This document shows, piece after piece, positions 9,454 through 16,838 of a stretch of DNA of 64,000 nt. The DNA lies in the NCBI RefSeq assembly GCF_963662735.1, contig NZ_OY759744.1, positions 1,778,153-1,842,152 of the forward strand. Reading direction: 5' to 3'. The translations under genes were made by a program, and so were the position numbers. The notes beneath the pieces were generated by a model. It did no database searches. It was given only the letters and a program-made list of their open reading frames with translations, and was not told the DNA's origin. This stretch comes from an uncultured Methanoregula sp. (GTDB lineage Archaea > Halobacteriota > Methanomicrobia > Methanomicrobiales > Methanospirillaceae). Position 1 is the first letter of the stretch. Every line of letters starts with the position of its first letter.

Positions 9454-9624
9454 AAATCAGGGAAATATGGATCGTTTCCCGCTATTAAACGCTCGGGAGT
9501 ATTCCCGCGTTTCCCGTGTACGTTGCCGGTTCCGTTCCCCACACAAATCATCCCGCCCCCGCTCAAGTCATGGGAGCATCCATACCTATTTCTTGCCGGT
9601 GACTGAGATTTTATTGAGGGATAT

Positions 9625-10248
9625 ATGACTTCAATGCGACCGGGCCTGATCGAAGATGAATTTCCTGCGGATGCCGTGCAGTCTGTAGAGGAAGCTGTCT
9701 CCCGTTTCCGGGGAGCAGAAACAAAAGGCGCCCTGGGTATCCTGCTTGCCCGCGAAGTCCAGAGCTACACCATCTTCGATCTCCAGATCATCGGGGGCAG
9801 GCTCAACAGCGAGATCGAGAAACTCCCGTCGCCCTACCGTGAAGCGATACGCCCATATTTCCGCGAGCAGCTCTTCGGGAAACATCACCAGCTGCTTGAG
9901 AAATTTCGTTCAGGGGCATTTACCCGGATGGATGCACCCCTGCGGGACCGGGAATTATTCAGAACATTCTGCGATATGATCCCGACCGGCTGCCTTTCCT
10001 GGCATGATATCCATGAGCGCAACCCGTACTTCCATAACCCGAAAAACCGTCTCTTCTATTACCTGATCGCGGCGTTTACGATGTTTGTCCTTGACGAACC
10101 GGGTCACCCGGTCGGGATGCCGTTTCCCGGTGGTTTTACCGTTGAGCTGCGGGGACGCACCTGCTACTGCCTGATCCGGGACAAGGAAAAAGAGATCCCG
10201 TATTCGATCTGTAATTTCTGCCCGGCCCTCCAGAGCGAAGATGCCTGA
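9625..10248 (+). CDS. UPF0305 / DUF2115 family protein
   Basis: A 207-residue cytoplasmic protein of a family found essentially in methanogens. Recognisable parts are the helical N-terminus (TIFDLQIIGGRLNSEIEKLP), a central YREAIRPYFREQLFGKHHQLL block, and a C-terminal Cys-containing region (FCDMIPTGCLSWHDIHERNPYFHNPKNRL, then SICNFCPAL), which could bind a metal or cluster. Start at ATG 9625 with gaggg six to ten bases before it. The function is unknown. It precedes the F420H2 oxidase gene tail-to-tail, so no operon is implied. Confidence 0.75.
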   Translation: MTSMRPGLIEDEFPADAVQSVEEAVSRFRGAETKGALGILLAREVQSYTIFDLQIIGGRLNSEIEKLPSPYREAIRPYFREQLFGKHHQLLEKFRSGAFTRMDAPLRDRELFRTFCDMIPTGCLSWHDIHERNPYFHNPKNRLFYYLIAAFTMFVLDEPGHPVGMPFPGGFTVELRGRTCYCLIRDKEKEIPYSICNFCPALQSEDA

Positions 10249-10346
10249 AGTACAGTCCTTCGGTCTGGAAAATAGGTTTGAGGATCGTGCCGGAAAAATA
10301 AAAATGTGCGTGAGGGATTGCACCGGGCAGGCAGGCCCGGCATTGT

Positions 10347-11564
10347 TTACATTGCTTTTACGCGACGGGCAATATCCTGCCCGAGGGCATAGCACGCTTT
10401 GAGCTCGGCTGCATCCGGCTTGTAGAGGACTTCGAAGCCATCGCTGATCGTCTCGATGCCTGCCTGTCTGAGGCCTGCGGTAATGATCTTTACCGCGCCG
10501 CCTTTTCCTCCATGGGATCCGAAGGCACACCCGATCTTCTTTGTTCCAAGGCGCCCGGGCCTGACGCCGTGCAGGTAGCTTAAGAAATCAGCAACGGTCG
10601 GGAAGACTTCATCCTGCAGCGTGGGTGATCCGACAAGGACCGCCTTCGACTCCAGGATCTCGGTGACCACATTGCTCCGGTGGGTTCCTTCGAATTTGCC
10701 GTCCTTGAGCAGGCAGACTTTGACTTCCACGCCTTCTGCCATGACTCCTTCTGCAATGGTCTGCGCCATCAGGTCGGTTGAATGGTGCATGGTGTCGTAG
10801 ACGATCGTCACCTTGTTCTTTGCAACGCCCTTGCTCCAGTTCACGTAACTGGTAATGATGTCAGTTGCGTACGACCGCCAGATGATCCCGTGGCTGGGTG
10901 CAACCATGGCAATCGGGATACCGAGTTTGGTTACTTCTTCCAGTTTCTTCAGCACTTTTGGCGCGAGCGGGACAATGAGGTTTGCAAAGAATTTCCGGGC
11001 ATGTGCAAGCGATGCCTCTTTTCCCAGCTCGTCATCGAACCGCTCGCAGCTTGCCACGTGCTGCCCGAACGCATCGTTGGGGAAGAGAATCTTGTCTTCC
11101 GCAAGATAGGAAAACATGGAGTCCGGCCAGTGGAGCATGGGAGCTTCCACAAAGACAAGCGTCTTTCCGCCAAGGTCAACTTTTTCCAGGCTTTTTACGG
11201 TCTTGAAATTCCAGCCGGTGGTATCATAGTGTTTCCCAAAACCGGTGACTGCGGCTTCCGTACAATAGATGGGAACGCCGGGCAACAGTTTCGTGAGCAT
11301 CGGCAATGCGCCGGAATGATCTTTCTCTACATGGTTTGCGACAATGATATCGATCTTTTTGGGATCGATGATGTCCCTGATCCGCTCCATCATCTGGTAT
11401 TCATGCCCGGGATAGGTATTGTCGATGAGGGCCACGTGCGTTTTCCCGACAACAAGGTATGCGTTGTACGTAGTACCGGGCAGAGTGTAGCCATGGTAGT
11501 CACGCAGGTTCCAGTCGATTGCGCCAACCCAGTAGACGCCTTCTGCAAGTTTTGATGCTTTCAT
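10347..11564 (-). CDS. fprA: F420H2 oxidase, flavodiiron protein FprA
   Basis: A 405-residue flavodiiron protein that reduces O2 to water with F420H2, protecting methanogens from oxygen. The N-terminal metallo-beta-lactamase domain carries the diiron motif NHVEKDHSG near residue 80, further His ligands (MLHWPDSMFSY, SHGIIW) and Asp ligands. The C-terminal flavodoxin domain shows the FMN loop in YDTMHHSTDLMAQ and GSPTLQDE. I chose the ATG at 11564 because aggtga lies five bases upstream; the GTG nine bases earlier overlaps that site. The gene is divergent from a MsvR-type regulator with two operator-like boxes between them. This is the arrangement known from Methanothermobacter, so redox control of fprA is likely. 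Confidence 0.93.
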   Translation of the reverse strand: MKASKLAEGVYWVGAIDWNLRDYHGYTLPGTTYNAYLVVGKTHVALIDNTYPGHEYQMMERIRDIIDPKKIDIIVANHVEKDHSGALPMLTKLLPGVPIYCTEAAVTGFGKHYDTTGWNFKTVKSLEKVDLGGKTLVFVEAPMLHWPDSMFSYLAEDKILFPNDAFGQHVASCERFDDELGKEASLAHARKFFANLIVPLAPKVLKKLEEVTKLGIPIAMVAPSHGIIWRSYATDIITSYVNWSKGVAKNKVTIVYDTMHHSTDLMAQTIAEGVMAEGVEVKVCLLKDGKFEGTHRSNVVTEILESKAVLVGSPTLQDEVFPTVADFLSYLHGVRPGRLGTKKIGCAFGSHGGKGGAVKIITAGLRQAGIETISDGFEVLYKPDAAELKACYALGQDIARRVKAM

Positions 11565-11589
11565 TGGATTCACCTGAACAGATTATTTG

Positions 11590-11623
11590 TTCGATAGCAT
11601 ACGAACATTCTATTGTTTACGAA
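11590..11623. promoter_or_regulatory. two MsvR-type operator boxes between fprA and msvR
   Basis: Two 16-base elements with the same layout: TTCGATAGCATACGAA (11590-11605) and TTCTATTGTTTACGAA (11608-11623), two bases apart. Both fit a TTCG-N8-CGAA-like dyad with an intact TACGAA right half. From memory, MsvR binds boxes of the TTCGTA-N4-TACGAA type; the match here is partial in the left half. They sit between the fprA start and the TATA box of the regulator gene. Confidence 0.65.
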
Positions 11624-11625
11624 CA

Positions 11626-11637
11626 TATTATATATGT
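11626..11637 (+). promoter_or_regulatory. TATA box of the msvR gene
   Basis: attatatatg-type AT-rich element immediately after the second operator box. Transcription would start about 25 bases downstream (near 11655-11660), just before the gggagg ribosome-binding site at 11664-11669. Its near-palindromic sequence could also serve fprA in the other direction. Confidence 0.55.
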
Positions 11638-11676
11638 AGTTTACGCTATGTTGTTTATGCAACGGGAGGCCCGTCA

Positions 11677-12468
11677 ATGAAAACCCGGAAATCACCTGCT
11701 GACGTACCGCATGAGATCCCGGGAATCGGCCTGTTCGGGACCCGTGCCGGCATCCGGGCGGTAGGGTCTCCGGTACGGATACGGATTCTCTCCGTACTGC
11801 GCGACCGGGAACTTTCGTTCGAGGAGATTGTTGCCCTTTCGGGGAAAGCCAAGTCTACCGTCTCGGTTCACCTCAAAGGCCTGCTGGCCGAGGGAATCAT
11901 AGGTGAAAAACCCGATCCGGACGATATGCGCAAGAAGATCTTTTTCATCCAGTCGGATTTTCTCGGGGGCACTTCCCCCCGGGCACAGTTATCAGAAAAA
12001 GAGCGTGCAATATCCCCGGACCTGTTCCGCACGGCAAACGATCCCTTTGTTTTTTACCGGATGATGTTCCGGACCATCCGGGTCTCGCTCCTTGCAGAAG
12101 GGATCAATATCGATCCGATTCTCGAAGATGCCGGCGTCCGCGTAGGCCAGGGAATGTACGGGATCCTGGCCGATCCGGACCTGGACCATTTTGTCCGGAA
12201 CACGGCCTCGTTCTGGCAGCAGCATAACCTCGGACGAATTGAAGTGGAGAATCTCAACCCGGTTGTTCTCAGCGTCTTTGACTGTTTCGAGTGCGGGGAA
12301 CTGCCGGTGATCGGGAGACCGTCCTGCGCATTCGATGCGGGGATCCTCTCGTCGCTCTTCAGCTCCCATTTCAGCGGGAAGCACCAGGTCAGGGAGCTCC
12401 GCTGCTATGCCATGAATGACGATCACTGCCGGTTCCAGATCGAACCCCTGCCTTCAAAAAGCGGGTAA
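11677..12468 (+). CDS. msvR: MsvR-type redox-responsive transcription regulator (HTH + V4R)
   Basis: A 263-residue protein, the size of Methanothermobacter MsvR. Residues about 25-90 form an ArsR-like winged helix (SPVRIRILSVLRDRELSFEE, KSTVSVHLKGLLAEGII). The C-terminal half is a V4R (4-vinyl reductase) domain with the conserved Cys set: CFECGELP, SCAFDAG, LRCYAM and HCRFQIEP. Thiol chemistry in this domain is how family members sense redox state. ATG at 11677 has gggagg seven bases upstream. The gene is divergent from fprA, as in other methanogens, and two operator-like boxes lie between. It probably represses fprA and itself under reducing conditions. Identification rests on domain order, length, Cys pattern and neighbour. 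Confidence 0.88.
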   Translation: MKTRKSPADVPHEIPGIGLFGTRAGIRAVGSPVRIRILSVLRDRELSFEEIVALSGKAKSTVSVHLKGLLAEGIIGEKPDPDDMRKKIFFIQSDFLGGTSPRAQLSEKERAISPDLFRTANDPFVFYRMMFRTIRVSLLAEGINIDPILEDAGVRVGQGMYGILADPDLDHFVRNTASFWQQHNLGRIEVENLNPVVLSVFDCFECGELPVIGRPSCAFDAGILSSLFSSHFSGKHQVRELRCYAMNDDHCRFQIEPLPSKSG

Positions 12469-12542
12469 CGCCAGTCTCTTCCCCGGCTGCAGGTACTGGT
12501 AAGGCCGGAAACCCTTTCTATCTCCGCTTGATATGTGTACCC

Positions 12543-12884
12543 ATGACTGAGAAAAAGGGGTTACTCTACGATCTGGCACTCTTCAAGCAGCGGTATACAC
12601 GGGGCACGTCCTGGACACAGATCCTGCTGAACTTTGGTATCATCACCGCGAACGCAAAGCTCTTCGAGGATTTTTTCTACATTCATTTCGGGCTTACCCT
12701 GCCGATGGTCATCGCCCTCTCGGTGCCCTGTTATATCGCCGTCTGTTTTTTAATCGGGTACTATGATGAGAAGAGCGGGTTCTGGCATATTGAAAATAAT
12801 ATGAGTTATCGCTTCACGCCGAATTCAGAAGAGATGCTCAATACCCTGCGGTACATCAAAGACCATATCGATAAAAAAGCCTGA
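12543..12884 (+). CDS. small uncharacterised membrane protein
   Basis: A 113-residue protein from the ATG at 12543; an in-frame upstream start adds five residues only. The N-terminus is amphipathic (LLYDLALFKQRYTRGTSWTQ). Two hydrophobic segments follow at about 25-40 and 52-72 (LPMVIALSVPCYIAVCFLIG), then a charged cytoplasmic tail. I recognise no family. It follows msvR in the same direction after a 74-base gap and might be cotranscribed, but nothing in the sequence ties it to redox control. Confidence 0.6.
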   Translation: MTEKKGLLYDLALFKQRYTRGTSWTQILLNFGIITANAKLFEDFFYIHFGLTLPMVIALSVPCYIAVCFLIGYYDEKSGFWHIENNMSYRFTPNSEEMLNTLRYIKDHIDKKA

Positions 12885-13082
12885 CCGGTTTTCCCCCTCT
12901 TCTTTATCTTCGTTTTTGGTTTTCTCCCTGCATGTGCAGGGATTGGATACGGTTTTTCAGTTACCGTGATTTCCGGAAGTATCGTCAGCCGTACGAACCA
13001 ATCACTGCAAACCGGCGAACCGGATGGCAATGACCAGAAGATGAAGAGAAAAGATTGTTTTTAGAAAAAATGTGGTTTCGTG

Positions 13083-13346
13083 TCAGTCAAGGGGAATGGT
13101 TTCCAGCTGCGACACGAGCTCCCAGATCCGTGTCCGCGCATGGATCGGCATATTGGGATCATTGGAGATTTCATCAATCTTGGAGATAGCTTCCGCGGCG
13201 CGTAGCCCCATCGCCTTGGAATTGTTCAGAAGCAGCGTCCGGGTCTCGTCAGCTACGCGCCGGATATTTCTCGGTATTGAACCGTCTTCCTGGATGTGCT
13301 GCAGCATCAGGATACAGTTTTCCATAGTTTTTTCAGGGTTGGGCAT
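13083..13346 (-). CDS. UPF0147 family protein
   Basis: An 87-residue all-helical archaeal protein: [34 protein letters not shown], then [20 protein letters not shown]. Length and sequence match UPF0147, a conserved archaeal family of unknown function. aggtga lies six bases before the ATG at 13346. It is divergent from a UPF0148 gene with a short shared promoter region. Confidence 0.85.
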   Translation of the reverse strand: MPNPEKTMENCILMLQHIQEDGSIPRNIRRVADETRTLLLNNSKAMGLRAAEAISKIDEISNDPNMPIHARTRIWELVSQLETIPLD

Positions 13347-13370
13347 GGTATCACCTACCTGGGTACCTGT

Positions 13371-13424
13371 AGTTAATATGCGTGACCGGCATATATAGGT
13401 TGAATATCAACCCGACGGTGATCT
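13371..13424. promoter_or_regulatory. shared divergent promoter region, UPF0147/UPF0148
   Basis: Between the two divergent starts lie catatatagg (about 13390-13399) and agttaatatg (about 13371-13380), TATA-like elements suited to the plus and minus genes respectively. The spacing to the plus-strand ATG at 13425 is about 26-30 bases, so that transcript has a very short leader. Confidence 0.4.
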
Positions 13425-13850
13425 ATGACTTCACGAAAAGAAGATGAAATTATGGCAGAGTACCTCCTGAAAGGGGGGAAAATGCTCGAAAAGTCCTGTA
13501 AGACCTGCGGCTGCCCGCTCTTTGAAGTCAAGGGCAAGACGCTCTGCGTTGTCTGTGCCGAGAATGGGCCGGCCACGAATGCCGCCCCGGCGCCCCATGG
13601 CGCTGCTGCGCAGCCTGCCGCTCACGCCCATCACCACGAACACGGCGAGTCCTGTTCCTGCGGTATGGACCATGACGAAGATTCCTGCGATTGCGATGAG
13701 GACGAGAGCGGGCTCACGGAAGAACTCGCGTTCACCATCCATTCCCTGTGCCTGCGCATCCAGAACGAGCGCGACCCAGGCCAGGTCCTCATCCTCATGA
13801 ATGCGGTGAAGAGCGGCACTGAAGCGCTGGAAGTTTTGTGCCGGCTCTAA
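13425..13850 (+). CDS. UPF0148 family zinc-ribbon protein (autoantigen p27-like)
   Basis: A 141-residue protein. The N-terminal half is the Sjogren's/scleroderma autoantigen 1-type zinc ribbon: EIMAEYLLKGGKMLEKSC, then CKTCGCPLFEVKG and CVVC, giving four Cys ligands. The middle (about 50-95) is Ala/His/Asp/Cys-rich (HAHHHEHGESCSCGMDHDED), an unusual metal-binding-looking linker. The C-terminal helix (EELAFTIHSLCLRIQNERDP) resembles that of the family. Function unknown. The His/Cys/Asp-rich insert is likely a lineage-specific metal site and deserves attention; it is not part of the core family fold. Confidence 0.8.
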   Translation: MTSRKEDEIMAEYLLKGGKMLEKSCKTCGCPLFEVKGKTLCVVCAENGPATNAAPAPHGAAAQPAAHAHHHEHGESCSCGMDHDEDSCDCDEDESGLTEELAFTIHSLCLRIQNERDPGQVLILMNAVKSGTEALEVLCRL

Positions 13851-14498
13851 ATTTGTTTTAAATCTCGTTTCATTTTTTTATTTTTTATTTTCATTGCGAC
13901 AACTTTTGCGCATTGGAAAAAAATTCCGGCTGGATCAGATTCTTTCAGAAAAATTCTGCCGGCTCCGGAAATTTTTTTTTGAAAATTCCGGCCGGGAAAT
14001 TTCCGTAAAATAATGAGCCGGTATTGTTTCAGGATCATGAACCCGGGCAGGCACCCCGATCCCCCGTTTTCCGACGATAAACGGGGTGTCTGAACCCCCC
14101 GTCCGGAGATGCGAGTAGTGGTATGCGGGCCATAATCCAAATATGTCGTATTTTGCCAAACGGGGGCTAAAATGGGCGTTTTCCCCCGACCCGGAAATTT
14201 TCGGAATACCTAAAAACTGCGGAATTCGCGGAATTATGAGCTGATTATTTTCTGATATGCCTGAAATGGGCTCTGTTTGCCTTAAATCATGGTTAAATGA
14301 GCCCGGAAAAGAACCCTAATAGACGCGTTTGGCTGGCAGATCTCCCTCAAAGCTGTAGCAGAGCATGGAAAGTGAAAAGAAGGCCTGTTTTGAGGGTCTG
14401 TTTTTCGGCATATTTTGAAGGTTTTTCACTCCTATTTTGAGTAAGGTTCGCCCCTCATGCGAAAAGCACAAAAATCCGGATGGGTAAATACATCGTAC
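13851..14498. repeat. non-coding stretch with homopolymer runs and inverted repeats
   Basis: No gene was recognised in about 650 bases. It opens with T-rich runs (13870-13890) that can terminate the UPF0148 transcript. An imperfect hairpin (ccggaaatttt / gaaaattccgg) spans 13965-13991. A perfect 8-bp hairpin (ccccgttt at 14062-14069 and aaacgggg at 14079-14086) follows. The ccggaaatttt motif recurs near 14210. Similar aaatttttc motifs recur after the next gene at 15004-15035 and 15195. The stretch looks like decayed or repeat-derived DNA. Confidence 0.5.
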
Positions 14499-14885
14499 AT
14501 GAAGCAACTGATCAAAGACACCGTACTTCTCGGTACTGCACTCTGGCTGATCGGGTACATCGCCTCGCTGGTACTTTTCGTTTCGCCCTATGCAGGCATC
14601 ATGGGCTGGATCCTTCTTGCTGTTTTCACACCGGTTACAATCGTGATTGTGTACTGGTGGTTCCGGAAGCGCGAACAGCTTCCCCTGCAATACTTCGCCG
14701 GTATCGGCGTGGTGTGGGTCCTGATTGCTGTTGTGCTCGATTACCTGTTCATCGTGCTGCTGTTCCAGGCTACCTATTATGGCGTGGATGTGTTCGTGTA
14801 CTATGCACTGACGTTCCTTATCTCGGTCGGTGTCGGACTGTTCCTGAATCGGTGCCGGGCTGAGCCGGTGAAGAAGCTGGTGTGA
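14499..14885 (+). CDS. four-helix membrane protein of unknown function
   Basis: About 128 residues from the ATG at 14499; a start at 14457 would add 14 polar residues. Four hydrophobic segments are visible: TVLLGTALWLIGYIASLVLF, MGWILLAVFTPVTIVIVYWW, GIGVVWVLIAVVLDYLFIVL and YYALTFLISVGVGLFL. The second loop is basic (FRKREQ). No catalytic motif and no recognised family. It is embedded in repeat-rich non-coding DNA on both sides, and codon use is like the rest of the chromosome. Confidence 0.6.
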   Translation: MKQLIKDTVLLGTALWLIGYIASLVLFVSPYAGIMGWILLAVFTPVTIVIVYWWFRKREQLPLQYFAGIGVVWVLIAVVLDYLFIVLLFQATYYGVDVFVYYALTFLISVGVGLFLNRCRAEPVKKLV

Positions 14886-15265
14886 ATGGACCGGCACTGA
14901 TTTGAAAAATTGTGAGCGGGAAATCACGAGAGCATGGGGACAGCACTTCCGGCATTTTTTCCTGGCGGGTTTTTTGAAAAGCAGTTCGCAAACCTTTGAT
15001 TGAAATTTTTCGGGCAGACCCCTCCTGAAATTTTTCAATCGCGATTGTGGGGTGTCAGTTATTCTGCCAACAGTTGGATAATTATCCAATTGTTGGATAT
15101 TTATCTAACCGTATTTTGTTTTTGCCGGGGTGAGCGTTCCGGTAGATCAACCGGACCCTGCCGGAAAAAAAGTGAGCAGGGGGTGAGGAGTCGATTGAAA
15201 ATTTTTCAGCGGGGGGAGGGGGTCTTGTGAAAAACAAAGCAATGAAAGCAATCGTGGAAATAATA
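14886..15265. other. non-coding region containing a 30-bp palindrome
   Basis: No gene. Repeats of gattgaaa(a)tttttc occur at about 14997, 15023 (inverted part) and 15192. A near-perfect 30-bp palindrome occupies 15067-15096 and is listed separately. Confidence 0.4.
15067..15096. repeat. 30-bp near-perfect palindrome
   Basis: The inner 16 bases (15074-15089, TTGGATAATTATCCAA) are a perfect palindrome. It is extended by CCAACA on the left and TGTTGG on the right, with a single mismatched pair (g15073 and t15090). It has no loop, so a protein-binding dyad is more natural than an RNA hairpin. No gene starts within 150 bases of it on the plus strand. Confidence 0.6.
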
Positions 15266-15420
15266 ATGGGGGCTGATGCCCCCATACCCCATTGGGATTG
15301 CCTTACGCGCAAAACGCCTCGTCGGGTTTTGCGCTACGCACTTACCTGTCCATAACCCGTGATTAGTCATTGAGCCGCCGCGGGGGCGCCCCGCCGGGGG
15401 CGGCGGCAGGTATCGCAATC
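15266..15420. repeat. compound hairpin element, copy 1
   Basis: Three hairpins lie in a row: 15266-15285 (atgggggc / gcccccat, loop tgat), 15307-15334 (gcgcaaaac / gttttgcgc, 9-bp stem) and 15374-15407 (gccgccgc / gcggcggc, very GC-rich). The first hairpin plus the five bases after it (25 bases, 15266-15290) are exactly the reverse complement of 20673-20697. The GC-rich hairpin with flanking ttgag and atcgcaa is also shared with copy 2. The element marks the left edge of an AT-rich region. Confidence 0.75.
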
Positions 15421-15769
15421 TGAATAATATGAGAAACTTCTAGTGTTACACTTTTGAGGACAAATGATACATTTGAGTAATCCGACCAATCATTCAAGCC
15501 ATTTGTAATTGAGATCGTGGTCTGGCTACCCCTCAAAGCCCACTCCTCCCATTAGTTCGACTTCCACGTCTTCCAGAAAGCAATGGCCCAAAAAACTATA
15601 CCACATTCTGATGAAAAATAAACGTTTAAAAAATCTTTTAATTGCTGACTTTGGATAAAAAAATTGAAATATTGGTAACAATGAGTTCTTTCAAATTTTA
15701 ACATTTGAAAAAGATAGAGATTAATATATCAGAGTTTATTTGATCAAGTATGACAAAGCATAAAAAAAA
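15421..15769. other. AT-rich non-coding leader before the cyclase-like gene
   Basis: No gene was recognised. Composition changes sharply to AT-rich after about 15580. A TATA-like ttaatatatc lies at 15721-15730. A seven-codon reading frame (ATG 15750, ends TGA 15771-15773) runs through nine A residues (15762-15770) and overlaps the next gene's ATG. Confidence 0.5.
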
Positions 15770-16660
15770 ATGAAGTTATCTAATCAACCTATTTTCAAAA
15801 AGAAAATCATTGGATTATTTGGTTTTTTTGATATACTTGGTTTTCAAAACCTCATTGAAAATACCAATTTAGAAATTCTTGAGAATATTATTGCGGCTTC
15901 TCTCGATACCTTAGATTCTAAAGCGATAACAATTAACGGACAAGATAAAGATCAAATTTTTTCGTTGGGAAAAACGGAGACCCTTGTCTTTTCAGATACA
16001 ATAATTTTGTATGAAAATTTGCATGAACTCGGTGATGGAACCATACCATATTTTGGTTCTTCTCTCATTGATAAATCTTCGATACTACTAAGACTGACAT
16101 TTGATGCAGGAATACCTCTTCGTGGAGCAATTAGTTTTGGTGAATATATCATCTCAAATAAATATTATTTAGGGAAACCTATAATAGAAGCGTATAAAGC
16201 AGAAAAAGAATTTAATTGGTCTGGCGCAATTTTTTGCGAATCTGCTGTAGATATAATGAAGAAACAAAATTATCAGCCCCTGAATTATCGCGGAATTAAT
16301 CGTCCACCCCTTCATCCTTTTAACTCAAAATTGATTGTTCCAATAAATTTCGCTAGGTTTTCAAAGCCTACTACATTATTTCGACCCGATTCCAATTCAA
16401 AAAAGAAATATTTTGCCCTTCGTTGGGATGATTCAGTTAAAAAATATTTTAAAATAAATGATCATCTCAATTTATCATCAGAATGTAGAGAAGAAATCGA
16501 AGATAAAGTAAGAGAAAAATTCTATTTACATAATAAGAAACCAACTGAAGAAAAGGAGATTAAAACTGTAGAGAATAAAATACAAAATACTGTAGATTTT
16601 ACATTGTCCTGCCGTGATATTCCATGCGGTGACTCGGTGGTTTACATACCCCCAAATTAA
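15770..16660 (+). CDS. diverged class III nucleotide cyclase-like protein in AT-rich island
   Basis: A 296-residue protein, strongly AT-rich compared with its neighbours. The pattern fits a diverged class III nucleotidyl cyclase or palm domain. FGFFDILGFQNL (Asp21) corresponds to the first metal-binding Asp motif; KTETLVFSDTIILY (Asp76) to the second; then RGAISFGEYI at 118-127 and YLGKPIIEAYKAEKE at about 132-146, where cyclases have G-x-x-VN-x-A-x-RLE. The C-terminal 100 residues are charged and without a recognised domain. No receptor or membrane part is fused. Cyclases and palm polymerases in mobile islands often make signal nucleotides in phage defence, but that role is inference. The start is uncertain: ATG 15770 has no ribosome site, and an upstream ATG is out of frame across an A9 tract. 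Confidence 0.6.
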   Translation: MKLSNQPIFKKKIIGLFGFFDILGFQNLIENTNLEILENIIAASLDTLDSKAITINGQDKDQIFSLGKTETLVFSDTIILYENLHELGDGTIPYFGSSLIDKSSILLRLTFDAGIPLRGAISFGEYIISNKYYLGKPIIEAYKAEKEFNWSGAIFCESAVDIMKKQNYQPLNYRGINRPPLHPFNSKLIVPINFARFSKPTTLFRPDSNSKKKYFALRWDDSVKKYFKINDHLNLSSECREEIEDKVREKFYLHNKKPTEEKEIKTVENKIQNTVDFTLSCRDIPCGDSVVYIPPN

Positions 16661-16838
16661 CCTCTTTTAAAACAATGTGGAAATTAAAATTATTTTCGCA
16701 TCTCAATATTCGTTTTCACTGTCTCGGAAATTTTTGTTATACATTCGTCGAGCAATAGATCGTCCGGATCTTGTTTTTGGTGTAGTGAATTAATCCATGA
16801 AGTGGGGAGCACCCTGGCAGTAGAACATACTGAACAAC

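Noticed and set aside
11109..11555. Long plus-strand open frame opposite fprA
   Set aside because: It is an antisense shadow of a clearly conserved gene; residues follow the complement of fprA codons.
15206..15418. Minus-strand open frame of 70 codons over hairpin copy 1
   Set aside because: It is the translated repeat itself, with the same GYGGISPH string as copy 2; no ribosome site.
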